Assembly: GCA_019420065.1 (NCBI GenBank)
Contig: JAHZHX010000027.1
Coordinates: 1-25,074 of the forward strand
Length of the DNA: 25,074 bases
DNA from: Clostridiales bacterium
GTDB taxonomy: Bacteria; Bacillota; Clostridia; Christensenellales; Aristaeellaceae
Direction of reading: 5' to 3'
The stretch's first letter is position 1. Each line of letters opens with the position of its first letter. The position numbers and the translations under genes are program-made. Under the pieces are notes generated by a model, which searched no databases, was not told the DNA's origin, and saw only the letters and a list, made by a program, of their open reading frames with translations. Of this stretch, positions 7,260 through 15,229 are shown piece by piece.

Positions 7260-9545
7260 GGTCCAGTCGTCGTTGACGACCTGCTCATGGCGGTTGACAA
7301 CCTCTTCATGGCGATTAACAGTTTCTTCAAGGTTATCAAGCTGCTTTTCAAATTCAGCGCCCAGGCGCATACCGTTTCGCACGCGGCCCATCGAGCCGCT
7401 TGTGCGATGTTGGCCGCCCTGTCCGTCTTCGACCGCCTGCATCTGCATTTCCATGGTGAAATAATCTGCGGCCAGCGGAGACAGTGCGCTGAGCATATCG
7501 GCAGTATGCTGCCTGGCCGCGCGGAGAGATGCGTCAGCGGCAAGGCGCGTAAATTCCTTTTCAAAATATGCAACCATCGCGTCGATGGAAAATGCTTTTT
7601 CAACTTTGGCGCGGCAATTCCGCGAGGACTTTTCCCACAATGCAGAATCGGTGAGCAGCCGCACGATTGCCTCGGCATACTGCGCAACCTCTGCTTTCGG
7701 AAAAGAGTTGGCGCAAAAATCATCCCCTTCCTTTTGCTGACAGGGAATCAGCGCGCCTACGGTATTATCAATCAAATCGCTTTGGCCGCCAACATCCGCG
7801 CTGACAACCGGCACCCCCATGGAACAGGATTCATAGGCGGTCAGCGCCAACCCTTCCTTGAGGCTGCAAATCAGCGTCGCCTTTGCGTCGCGGTAATAAG
7901 GGCGGACCTCGCTCTCCGAACCGGCAAAATACACCGTATCCGTCAGGTTTGCGTTTTGCACGCATTCCGCCAGCGCATCACCCAGCGGTCCGTCGCCAAC
8001 CACAACGAAGGCCACGTCGGGAATGCGCGCTTTGACTTGCTCGGCTATCTTTACCATCATGAAAGGCCGCTTCTGCGGATGGAGCCGGCAAATAAACAAA
8101 ACGATAGGCCGACCGCTTTCAATGCCCAGCCGCTGGTAGACAACCCCCTCGCGAACGCGGCTGCGGTCAAACAAACGGTGGTCAACGCCAATGTGTACGG
8201 TTTCCACGCTCTCCGGCTTGCGGTTGAACACCGTTTCCATGACCTGCTTGGTTTTGCTGTTGCAAACGTATGTTTTTTCAAAAACAGCGGCAAGCGCGCC
8301 GCTGCTGCGGGCATAGCCGCCCGCGCGCCAGTACCACTCCTCCATATGAATATAATCCACAATGGCCAGAGCAGGAAAATTTTCACGCAGCCACGGTGCC
8401 AGATAATAACCATGATAAGAGTTGGTTATCAGCAGCACGTCGGTTTCACGGCTGCGCAGAAAGTAGGTAATGAACTCGGCGTAATCTTTGGGGGCAACAA
8501 AGTTTGGCAGGTTAAATACGTCCGGCGTGACCTGACGGAACTGCTGCTGCCAAGCATTTCCGGAAGGCACGGTAGTCAGAATGCTGACCTCAAATCTTTC
8601 CGGATCAAGGCCGGACAGCAAATCAAGATTAAACTTGTCCGCGCCTCCCATTTCCAGCCAAGCGGTCAAAAGCGTGATATGCAGCTTTTTATGCTGCTTG
8701 AAAATGGACTTTTGCCAGGCGCTTGCATGCGGCGCGTCAAACTGAAAACTTCTGCGGGGATAGATGACGGGCGCAGGCGGATCAATCACATCAGCGCAAG
8801 CGTTTTTAATCAGTTGTTTGTTAAATGCATTTTCCTCCGCTTGCGTACTGACAATCGACAGCACCCCGTTATCCCTTCTGCGATACCAGAAGAGGATTTC
8901 ACCTTTTGACTGGACAGGAAAATTTCCGGCAGCCACCAGGCGGAGATACATATACCAATCTTCATTATAATTTTTGGCAACCTCAGAATAACCATCCATC
9001 TGCTCCAATGCCTTTTTGCGGAAAAGCGAGGTAGCAGTCAAATGGTTCTCTTTTTTCAGCAAAACCGGATCAAACGCTTTTTCCCAAAGATACTCAATAT
9101 TCTGGAAGCCGCAGCTATCCGTATAAGCCCATACCGCGTCGGGATTCTTTTCCAACATCCACCAGCAGTATTCCACATACGTCGGTTCAATCAGGTCGTC
9201 GCAATCGAGCATCAGAGTATAAGGCGCTTTTGCCAAACGCAATCCATAATTTCTGGCAGTTGAAATGCCGCCGTTTTCCTTATGGACTACGCGTACACGC
9301 TCGTCCGTTTGGGCCAGCGCTTCAACAAAAGCCACATCTTCCTGTTTGGTACTGCCGTCATTGACAATGATCCACTCAAACCAGGGGAAGGTTTGGTTGA
9401 CGACGCAGTTGAAGGTTTGCTCAATATATTGGCCGCCATTATAGAAGGGAGTGATAATTGTAACCAGCGGTTCGCCGTCGGTCACAAGATCGCGGCGGTA
9501 GCGGCGCAGGCCGGGCTGTTTGCTGTAATCAAATTCTATGCTCAT
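7257..9545 (-). CDS. Bifunctional glycosyltransferase, GT2 + GT4 domains
   Basis: This is a 762-residue cytoplasmic or peripheral glycosyltransferase with two catalytic units. Residues ~27-235 are a GT2 (GT-A) domain: PLVTIITPFYNGGQYIEQT, VNDGS at 61-65, ENGGISTARNYGLRLA and the metal-binding DCDD at 114-117. Residues ~289-680 are a GT4 (GT-B) domain: WLEMGGADKFNLDLL, ICRLHPQKRP, VVVGDGP and the EX7E pair E564/E572 in KEGLALTAYES. It would add two sugars in sequence to a lipid-linked glycan. The C-terminus is a coiled coil of 7-residue repeats (NRHEEVV, NRHEQVV). It ends at a TGA beyond which the frame stays open for 33 codons. The start is ATG 9545 with AGGAGG at 9551-9556; a GTG at 9563 lies upstream of that site. 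Donor and acceptor sugars are unknown. Confidence 0.9.
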   Translation of the reverse strand: MSIEFDYSKQPGLRRYRRDLVTDGEPLVTIITPFYNGGQYIEQTFNCVVNQTFPWFEWIIVNDGSTKQEDVAFVEALAQTDERVRVVHKENGGISTARNYGLRLAKAPYTLMLDCDDLIEPTYVEYCWWMLEKNPDAVWAYTDSCGFQNIEYLWEKAFDPVLLKKENHLTATSLFRKKALEQMDGYSEVAKNYNEDWYMYLRLVAAGNFPVQSKGEILFWYRRRDNGVLSIVSTQAEENAFNKQLIKNACADVIDPPAPVIYPRRSFQFDAPHASAWQKSIFKQHKKLHITLLTAWLEMGGADKFNLDLLSGLDPERFEVSILTTVPSGNAWQQQFRQVTPDVFNLPNFVAPKDYAEFITYFLRSRETDVLLITNSYHGYYLAPWLRENFPALAIVDYIHMEEWYWRAGGYARSSGALAAVFEKTYVCNSKTKQVMETVFNRKPESVETVHIGVDHRLFDRSRVREGVVYQRLGIESGRPIVLFICRLHPQKRPFMMVKIAEQVKARIPDVAFVVVGDGPLGDALAECVQNANLTDTVYFAGSESEVRPYYRDAKATLICSLKEGLALTAYESCSMGVPVVSADVGGQSDLIDNTVGALIPCQQKEGDDFCANSFPKAEVAQYAEAIVRLLTDSALWEKSSRNCRAKVEKAFSIDAMVAYFEKEFTRLAADASLRAARQHTADMLSALSPLAADYFTMEMQMQAVEDGQGGQHRTSGSMGRVRNGMRLGAEFEKQLDNLEETVNRHEEVVNRHEQVVNDDWT
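7272..7334 (-). repeat. Three tandem 21-bp repeats encoding coiled-coil heptads
   Basis: Units at 7272-7292 and 7293-7313 differ at only a few positions, and a third at 7314-7334 is more diverged. Each encodes one heptad of the N-R-H-E-x-V-V type in the glycosyltransferase C-terminus. Perfect unit length makes copy number prone to slippage without breaking the frame. Confidence 0.75.
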
Positions 9546-9569
9546 GCTGACCTCCTCTGTCACGAAGCT

Positions 9570-11471
9570 TTAACGAGAAAACCGCCGCATAAAACGCTTG
9601 AAACGCTCGCGCTTTTTGCTGCCCTTGGGAAACATGCGGTTGAGCTTGTTAATGAGCTTGATATATACGCCGTCCACATAAAGCGGCTCGTCCAAACCGT
9701 TGATCCGGATCATATACGGGTCGCCAGTACCAGCATTTGACTGGGCAGGCGCGGCCGTCTCAGGCTGACGAAGGCGCTGAAGCAGCTGTTCGTATACGCC
9801 GGTCATGGCGGCATATTTCCAGAAATATTCGCCCAAATCGCAGTCCGGCACATCCCATGGCTTGAGGAACCCGGCGTAATGGGCAATCTTGGGCTGTTTG
9901 CGGGATTCCATATAATCCAGATAAATCTGGTGCGGCGCGCACTTCATCACCTGCATACGGGACCCCGTGGGCGTGACCCAATTCATAACCACATTCCAAG
10001 CCATATCAATATGTTTGATTCTGCCGTCGCACAGGTAATTAAGAATGTCCTGATCCATATACAGCCAATCTTCCTGCGCGGTCACGTCCAGAATGCGGCC
10101 GGCGGTGAACTGTTTGCGGAATTCCTTCAGGTTCATCACCAGCACGCCGGCATTGATGTAAGCATAAGGATCCTTGATGGTCAGCACCTTTTCAAAATAC
10201 TCCTTGCGGGAAGGGTCGCATCCATGATAATTGCCCGCCATGTCGATATCCCGCACGCCAGCCAAGCAATAGCCCTCCACGTCGGTATCGTAGAGCTTGG
10301 CCACGTCGTCGAGCACGACCAGATCGGAATCGATGTAGAGCACCTTGTCGTAATGCTTCATGATTTCCTGCATCAGCAGCCGGTAATAGGTTTCCACCGT
10401 GATATGGAAGTGCGTTTTCAGATTCAGGCCGGAATACATGGGCGACACATCGCAAAAGCGAATGCTCAGATTTGTGTTTGCGCAGAATTCCGCCTTGATT
10501 TGCGCCTGATGCTTTTTCGTGATAGAAGAATTGAGCGCGATCACGTCATAATTCCGCGCGGGATCAGCCGTTTCAATCAGCGAGCGCAGCATAACCGTAA
10601 CATAAGGGACATATTTATCATCGGCAGCGATGACAATGGGCACGTTGTTTTCCGCAAACGCGGGAAGAATATCAACGCCTTTCTCGGTGTTCGCAAAAAA
10701 GGACTTCTGCAATTCGCGGCATTTCAGTTGTTTATCTTCCTTGAGCTTGGTATAAAAAATTCCCCAGAGCCGCTCAGACAGAAAGCCGCTGACGCGGTAT
10801 TCGTTGATGTCGTAATCGCTTAAATCGGTCAGCCGCTCATGCTCAGCCAAAATGTCAAACATCCAGGCACAATATTCGTTAAAGATTTTTTGGGAAAGGA
10901 TGTACATATTGCAGAAGTAACCGGTCGTGCCATTCAGGTAGCGCTCGGCGGCCTGCTTGTAATCCGGATACTTTCTGCTGATGACGTCGCATACCGTATC
11001 CAGATCGCTGATACGGTGATAGGGCGACTTTTTATAATGCTCATATACGCTTTTGGAGCCATCCATTTCCCGCACATCCTGCGGCGCAACGCTCAGTACG
11101 TCATATCCCTGGACCATGGCTTCAATCTGTGCATCGTTCAGGCACAGCTTTTCGGCCGCGTCGTCATCCAGACGACGGAAGGTTACATTGCCAAAGCTGT
11201 CCTCCGGCAGCCGCTGGGGATTGAAGCTGAAATAGCGGCGGTAGTGCATAAAGCCGTAATAATCGGCCTGCACGTTTTTCCATGCCCAGTATTGGGCAGT
11301 CAGCTCGCAGTATGTTCTGTTTTTGGCAGAAATGTTTTCTCCGTCGCTGTCGTGGGCATGCTGCGCGTCATATGCGCCGTTGATTGACGCGCCCACCTGA
11401 ACAGGCGTAATGATACCGCTTTGAAACAGTTCGCACGGCTTGTGATAGGAGGTGAAAATCTTGATTTTCAT
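9570..11471 (-). CDS. Glycosyltransferase, DUF4422 + GT8 domains
   Basis: This 633-residue protein has two parts. Residues 1-~260 match the DUF4422 glycosyltransferase-like domain: KIKIFTSYHKP, then SAKNRTYCELTAQYWAWKN and YYGFMHYRRYFSF. Residues ~275-560 are a GT8 (LgtC/RfaJ-type, retaining) domain: VPIVIAADDKYVPYVTVMLR and the manganese-binding D381-S-D383 in VLYIDSDLVVLDD. After those come YINAGVLVMNL and WLYMDQDILNYL, and finally KIAHYAGFLKPW, the usual GT8 end. It would transfer a hexose to the growing surface glycan. The ATG at 11471 has GGAGAG five bases upstream and overlaps the previous stop in an ATGA tetranucleotide (11468-11471), indicating translational coupling. The 24-base gap to the GT2-GT4 gene fits one operon. 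The last ~80 residues are basic and may associate with the membrane. Confidence 0.9.
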   Translation of the reverse strand: MKIKIFTSYHKPCELFQSGIITPVQVGASINGAYDAQHAHDSDGENISAKNRTYCELTAQYWAWKNVQADYYGFMHYRRYFSFNPQRLPEDSFGNVTFRRLDDDAAEKLCLNDAQIEAMVQGYDVLSVAPQDVREMDGSKSVYEHYKKSPYHRISDLDTVCDVISRKYPDYKQAAERYLNGTTGYFCNMYILSQKIFNEYCAWMFDILAEHERLTDLSDYDINEYRVSGFLSERLWGIFYTKLKEDKQLKCRELQKSFFANTEKGVDILPAFAENNVPIVIAADDKYVPYVTVMLRSLIETADPARNYDVIALNSSITKKHQAQIKAEFCANTNLSIRFCDVSPMYSGLNLKTHFHITVETYYRLLMQEIMKHYDKVLYIDSDLVVLDDVAKLYDTDVEGYCLAGVRDIDMAGNYHGCDPSRKEYFEKVLTIKDPYAYINAGVLVMNLKEFRKQFTAGRILDVTAQEDWLYMDQDILNYLCDGRIKHIDMAWNVVMNWVTPTGSRMQVMKCAPHQIYLDYMESRKQPKIAHYAGFLKPWDVPDCDLGEYFWKYAAMTGVYEQLLQRLRQPETAAPAQSNAGTGDPYMIRINGLDEPLYVDGVYIKLINKLNRMFPKGSKKRERFKRFMRRFSR

Positions 11472-12547
11472 AGACGCTCTCCTTTTTTATCGTGATGCCT
11501 CGTTGCGGCAGAGAATAGTCTGCCGTTAAAAACACGTATTACGCTATCAGCCAATCGCTGATTGAGCCAGGCGCAAAGCAGCGATATCAGCATACCGATG
11601 AAAAAACAAAGGGTAAACGGAAGCCTGCCTTCAACAGCGGACATCGCCATTGCCCCATATAGGCAATGAACCAGATAAAATGAATAGGATATGCCGGAAA
11701 GAAAACCGATGGCCGCAGGCGGAACGGGCAGCGTTTTGTCGGATTCGTACCAGACCAGCACGCCGAAAATCGCAAGGGCATACATAAATGAAATGATATA
11801 GGGATTCGCTTCATAATGACCGTGATCCAGCATGTAAAAAGAAACGACCAGGTTCAAATAGCATAGACCCAGCTGCAAAATGGTCGCCTTGAAAGAAATC
11901 AACTTTTCTTTGCGCAGGCGGATCACATAACCGCAGACCGGCATAAAAATATACGGGGTAAACGCAAACTGCGTATAATGCAGCAGCTTTTGCAGCGCAA
12001 CCGTCAGCACCAGCGCGCCCTGCAAAAGATAGCCGTCATACCGGTGATGCTGATTATGCAGCAACGCTTTGACGCCCGCTATAAGCAAATACCACAAAAG
12101 CAGCGGGCACATAAACCAAACAACGCCGTTGATGGGATTCGGCTCGCCGACAAACCAGTTAACCAGGAAGGTCGTCTCCAGCCAGTCACGGCTGGAAAAC
12201 TGCGTCCAGTACGTATTGTAATGAAATACGCCGCTCAACACCCGCTGAAAGAGATAAAAGGCCAAAATGCTCTGCAAATAAGGGATGACAATTTTGTGGA
12301 TTTTCTTTTTTATATAGGCATGGCTCGTTTCTGATGATAAAGAAAAAAATCCGGTCAGCAGAAAAAAGATCGATACACCCAGCGCCCCAAAATCGTCAAT
12401 CATTTTCAGCGGCCTGTTAATCAGAAAGCGAACCAGATTAGAAAACCACCAATCGCCCTTGCGCAGCGGCCCCAGATGGTCATAGGCGATCATCAGCATA
12501 CAGATGGCCCTTGCGTATTCAAGCAGGACGTATTTTTTCTTTGTCAT
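11468..12547 (-). CDS. Acyltransferase-3 family membrane protein (OafA/WecH-like)
   Basis: This is a 359-residue polytopic membrane protein of the acyltransferase-3 family, which O-acylates surface sugars. The N-terminus carries the family pattern LEYARAICMLMIAYDHLGPL with E10, R13 and H24 in the first membrane helix, the expected active-site region. It is followed by GALGVSIFFLLTGFFSL and about eight more hydrophobic spans, including FYLVHCLYGAMAMS near the end. I chose ATG 12547, since AAGGAAG lies just upstream. The reading frame extends 27 codons further back into the Wzt gene, with no ribosome site there. Its position between the exporter and the glycosyltransferases suggests it acylates the exported glycan. 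By eye this gene is more AT-rich than the flanking Wzt gene. Confidence 0.85.
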   Translation of the reverse strand: MTKKKYVLLEYARAICMLMIAYDHLGPLRKGDWWFSNLVRFLINRPLKMIDDFGALGVSIFFLLTGFFSLSSETSHAYIKKKIHKIVIPYLQSILAFYLFQRVLSGVFHYNTYWTQFSSRDWLETTFLVNWFVGEPNPINGVVWFMCPLLLWYLLIAGVKALLHNQHHRYDGYLLQGALVLTVALQKLLHYTQFAFTPYIFMPVCGYVIRLRKEKLISFKATILQLGLCYLNLVVSFYMLDHGHYEANPYIISFMYALAIFGVLVWYESDKTLPVPPAAIGFLSGISYSFYLVHCLYGAMAMSAVEGRLPFTLCFFIGMLISLLCAWLNQRLADSVIRVFNGRLFSAATRHHDKKGERL

Positions 12548-12563
12548 GCATTCTTCCTTATTA

Positions 12564-13304
12564 TCAATAGCTTTTCTTGTATTCCTCGTATACCTGCGCG
12601 CAGTCGCCATAGCATTTGAGTACGCCATGATCGAGCCAGGCGGCCTTTTGGCACAGCTGCATCACCTGCTCCTCGCTGTGGCTGACAAAAAGCAGCGTCG
12701 TGCCGCCCGACATCATTTCCGCCATGCGCGCCCGGCATTTTTCCTGGAAGCGGAAATCGCCCACCGCCAGGATCTCATCCACCACCAGAATATCGGCGCG
12801 CACCTCGGTGGCAATCGAAAAGCCCAGTCGCGCCACCATACCGCTGGAAAAGTTTTTGACCGGCACGTCGATGAAATCCCATAACTCGGCAAAGTCCACG
12901 ATGCTCTTGAAATGCGCCTCCATATAGGCGCGGTCAAAGCCCAGCACCGCGCCGTTGAGAAAAATATTTTCCCGCGCGGTCAAGTCCATATCAAAGCCCG
13001 CGCCCAGTTCAATCAGCGGCGCAATGGTTCCGCGGACCTCGATATTGCCCGCGGTCGGATACAGCACACCGGCGATGCACTTCAGCAGCGTGCTTTTGCC
13101 GCTGCCGTTGGCGCCAATGAGCGCCACGGCCTCGCCCCGCCCGATGGTAAGGCTGACGTTTTTGAGCGCGTAAAACTCATGAAACATCAGCTGACGCTTG
13201 AGCAGCTTGACAAAATATTCTTTGACCGTATCCGTTTTTTCCGTCGCCAGGTTAAAACGCATGGATACGTCCCGTACTTCAATAATCGGAAGCTCAGATG
13301 GCAT
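12564..13304 (-). CDS. Polysaccharide/teichoic-acid ABC exporter ATP-binding protein (Wzt/TagH-like)
   Basis: This is the 246-residue ATPase subunit that powers export of a lipid-linked glycan across the membrane. Motifs are complete: Walker A GANGSGKST (64-72), signature FSSGM (152-156), Walker B ILVVDE (172-177), switch histidine H209 in FVSHS. The N-terminal insertion before Walker A (KEYFVKLLKRQLMFHEFYAL) and IAPLIELGAGFDMDLTARENI, which contains the conserved G-loop, are hallmarks of the Wzt/TagH family. There is no C-terminal carbohydrate-recognition domain, so this is the short form. The start ATG 13304 has GAGG upstream inside the end of the permease gene. The stop is 16 bases before the acyltransferase. 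It works with the neighbouring Wzm-like permease. Confidence 0.93.
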   Translation of the reverse strand: MPSELPIIEVRDVSMRFNLATEKTDTVKEYFVKLLKRQLMFHEFYALKNVSLTIGRGEAVALIGANGSGKSTLLKCIAGVLYPTAGNIEVRGTIAPLIELGAGFDMDLTARENIFLNGAVLGFDRAYMEAHFKSIVDFAELWDFIDVPVKNFSSGMVARLGFSIATEVRADILVVDEILAVGDFRFQEKCRARMAEMMSGGTTLLFVSHSEEQVMQLCQKAAWLDHGVLKCYGDCAQVYEEYKKSY

Positions 13305-13315
13305 TTGTGTTTACC

Positions 13316-14092
13316 TCAAACATACAGGATAAAATTCTTTTCCAGCTTACGGAAAATGAGCATGCCCAGTCCCATGGCGATAACGGCGCAGGCCGCGCAC
13401 GAAAGCCATGACTGCCAGCCGGGTACGCTGCCGTACAGCACCAGCTCCCGGAAAAAGGTAATGTAATGATACATCGGGTTGAATTTAATCAACGCTACGA
13501 CCTGCTCCGGCAGCGCGGCAATGGGATAGAAAATAGGCGTTACATACATCCAGGCCAGCGTCAGCACGCTGTACAAATGCGTGATGTCGCGGAAATACAC
13601 GCTCAGCGAGGAAAGAATCATCCCGATGCCCGAGGCGAAGAGCAGCAGCAGAAACAGCGGCACGGGAATCAGCAATAACGTCCAGTGAAAGGCCGAATGC
13701 GTGAAAATCATCACCAGCAGGATGGCTGCCAGACTGAAGCTCATGGTCACAAAGCTGGACAGCACACGGCTGATGGGAAAAATAAATTTGGGAATATAAA
13801 CTTTTTTGAACAGAGAGCCGTTCTGGATCACCGAATACATGCTCATGTTGGTGCTCTCGTTAAAAAAGGCCCACAGCGTTTGTCCGCAAATCAGGTACAG
13901 CGGGTAGTTGGGAATATCGTAGCGGAACATATAGCTGAAAATGAGGGTCATCACCAGCATCATCATCAGGGGGTTGAGCAGGCTCCAAACATAGCCTAAA
14001 AAGCTGCGGCGGTATTTGACCTTCAGATCGCGCGAGATCAGTTCCTTCAATAATGGTTTATATTTTTTGATTGGCAGCGATGCAGAGCTCAT
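13316..14092 (-). CDS. Polysaccharide/teichoic-acid ABC exporter permease (Wzm/TagG-like)
   Basis: This is the 258-residue ABC-2-type membrane subunit of a surface-glycan exporter. It has the amphipathic entry KPLLKELISRDLKVKYRRSF, then LGYVWSLLNPLMMMLVMTLI and five further hydrophobic spans. FNPMYHYITFFRELVLYG near the C-terminus is characteristic of Wzm/TagG. I chose ATG 14092 because AAAGGAG lies eight bases upstream, although the frame is open for 30 more codons. It is the first gene of the six-gene glycan operon, about 88 bases downstream of a strong promoter, and is followed by its ATPase after 11 bases. The exported polymer could be teichoic-acid-like or another wall glycan. Confidence 0.93.
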   Translation of the reverse strand: MSSASLPIKKYKPLLKELISRDLKVKYRRSFLGYVWSLLNPLMMMLVMTLIFSYMFRYDIPNYPLYLICGQTLWAFFNESTNMSMYSVIQNGSLFKKVYIPKFIFPISRVLSSFVTMSFSLAAILLVMIFTHSAFHWTLLLIPVPLFLLLLFASGIGMILSSLSVYFRDITHLYSVLTLAWMYVTPIFYPIAALPEQVVALIKFNPMYHYITFFRELVLYGSVPGWQSWLSCAACAVIAMGLGMLIFRKLEKNFILYV

Positions 14093-14186
14093 GTCGTATC
14101 TCCTTTGGCTGTTTCGCCATCCGTTGAATGCAGTTTTTTGTAAATCATGGCGTTCCAATGGCGAAAAGGCAGTTTTCACCACATGA

Positions 14187-14216
14187 AGTATATCAAAGTT
14201 GACATATCCATGTCAA
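14187..14216 (-). promoter_or_regulatory. SigA promoter of the glycan operon
   Basis: On the minus strand: perfect -35 TTGACA (14211-14216), 18-bp spacer, -10 TATACT (14187-14192). The start near 14180 gives a leader of about 88 bases before the Wzm start codon. The -35 is one arm of a dyad. Confidence 0.8.
14199..14216. promoter_or_regulatory. 18-bp dyad overlapping the glycan-operon -35 (candidate operator)
   Basis: TTGACAT-ATCC-ATGTCAA is a perfect 7-bp inverted repeat with a 4-bp centre. It covers the -35 box and 12 bp of the spacer, a position where a bound dimeric regulator would block RNA polymerase. No regulator gene is adjacent. Confidence 0.5.
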
Positions 14217-14358
14217 TGTGTTTTCCCCTCAAACGGCAATTTCATCTCACCCGTTTTTTGTTCTGCCCACCGGTTTTTCGCGGACATTTGCGGCATACTA
14301 TATTGCCCGCATCGCTCCATGCAGGCCAGGCAATCGACACGGACCGGGGAGGGGCTGG

Positions 14359-14508
14359 ATGATGAACGAAAACTGCCCATGCAAAAGAACGCAATGCAAG
14401 CGTCACGGAAAATGCGACGAATGCAGAAAGCATCATGCCGGCGCAAAGAGATCAGGATCCGCTGCCTGCGAAAGAAAGAGGCCGTCAACTGATAGGCCTG
14501 ACAAATAA
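14359..14508 (+). CDS. Small cysteine-rich protein (hypothetical)
   Basis: This is a 49-residue protein with the core NENCPCKRTQCKRHGKCDEC followed by RKHHAGAKR and ACERK. I recall short clostridial hypothetical proteins of this kind (CPCK...C.RHGKC..CR.HH), but no function is known. Five of the six Cys (all but the last, in ACERK) plus HG and HH suggest a small zinc-binding knuckle. The frame is open from 14218, but GGGGAGGGG at 14346-14354 places the start at ATG 14359 or the adjacent ATG 14362. It is followed by a hairpin shared with the convergent shikimate kinase gene. Confidence 0.7.
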   Translation: MMNENCPCKRTQCKRHGKCDECRKHHAGAKRSGSAACERKRPSTDRPDK

Positions 14509-14541
14509 ATCACGCCAGCATTGGCAATGGAAACAACTTAT

Positions 14542-14569
14542 AAGCCCGCCGGAAAATTCCAGCGGGCTT
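14542..14569. terminator. Bidirectional hairpin terminator
   Basis: AAGCCCGC (14542-14549) pairs with GCGGGCTT (14562-14569). Inside, GGAA pairs with TTCC across a C/A mismatch. It separates the convergent small Cys-rich gene and shikimate kinase gene. T-tracts are short. Confidence 0.65.
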
Positions 14570-14579
14570 TCGCAAATTC

Positions 14580-15089
14580 TTATTGCATTTTTTCAACCAT
14601 CTGCGTCAGCGTTTGCAGCCCTGCCGCAAAGCCATGGGAGTTATCCAGCCGATAATCGGCGCAGGCGCGGTAGTAGCCGATGCGTTCGTTATACTGATCG
14701 ATCACATTCTCATACGATCCGCCCGCCAGCGTAGGGCGGCGTTCCAGCTTGATATCCGACAAAATCTGATCCAGCGGCCGGTCAACATGGATGATAACGC
14801 CGTGGTTCTGCATCAGCAGCACGTTTTCCTGCACAGTCGGCAGGCCGCCGCCCGTTGAAACAATGCAGGGCGGCTTGCCAATCAGCTCCATCAGCACGCC
14901 CGCCTCCGCATTGCGGAAAAAGGCCTCGCCCAGCGTTTGAAATATTTCAATCACCGACATATTCATGATTTCGCTCACACGCTGATCGGTGTCTACAAAA
15001 GGCAAGTTCAGGTTTGCCGCCAGCCTGCGTCCCAGGCTGGTTTTTCCCGCGCCCGCCATGCCTACCAAAAAAACATGCATATTGAGCAT
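14580..15089 (-). CDS. aroK: Shikimate kinase
   Basis: This cytoplasmic enzyme phosphorylates shikimate to shikimate-3-phosphate in chorismate and aromatic amino-acid synthesis. The 169-residue length is normal for the family. The P-loop is GMAGAGKTS (10-18). The shikimate-binding DTD lies at 33-35 and the conserved R59 in AFFRNAE. The GGG turn is at 80-82 in VSTGGGLP, and the lid arginines are in LERRPTLAG. The ATG at 15089 has AGGAG nine bases upstream (15099-15103). Two other ATGs nearby are worse: one abuts the ribosome site, the other is internal. It is monocistronic, with its own promoter, and no other shikimate-pathway gene is in view. Confidence 0.93.
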   Translation of the reverse strand: MLNMHVFLVGMAGAGKTSLGRRLAANLNLPFVDTDQRVSEIMNMSVIEIFQTLGEAFFRNAEAGVLMELIGKPPCIVSTGGGLPTVQENVLLMQNHGVIIHVDRPLDQILSDIKLERRPTLAGGSYENVIDQYNERIGYYRACADYRLDNSHGFAAGLQTLTQMVEKMQ

Positions 15090-15120
15090 GATGTTCATCT
15101 CCTGTGTCCGGGATGGTTTT

Positions 15121-15149
15121 ATCATACCACAATTATATTTGAAACGCAA
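15121..15149 (-). promoter_or_regulatory. SigA promoter for shikimate kinase
   Basis: On the minus strand: -35 TTGCGT (15144-15149), 17-bp spacer, -10 TATGAT (15121-15126). This gives a short leader of roughly 25 bases to the start codon. Confidence 0.65.
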
Positions 15150-15229
15150 CGGCACGGTGCGCAATTCGGCCAAGCGCGTATTTTTTGGCCCGTTTTTTTG
15201 CATAATGCATACAAAAGGAGGATGCTGCA

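Noticed and set aside
7215..8909. A 564-residue plus-strand open frame opposite the GT2-GT4 gene
   Set aside because: It is antisense to conserved GT motifs, has no start signals, and shows no recognisable domain.
12548..12628. Upstream extension of the acyltransferase (27 extra codons)
   Set aside because: The extension overlaps the Wzt gene and lacks a ribosome site, whereas AAGGAAG precedes ATG 12547 and the family's N-terminal motif starts right after it.
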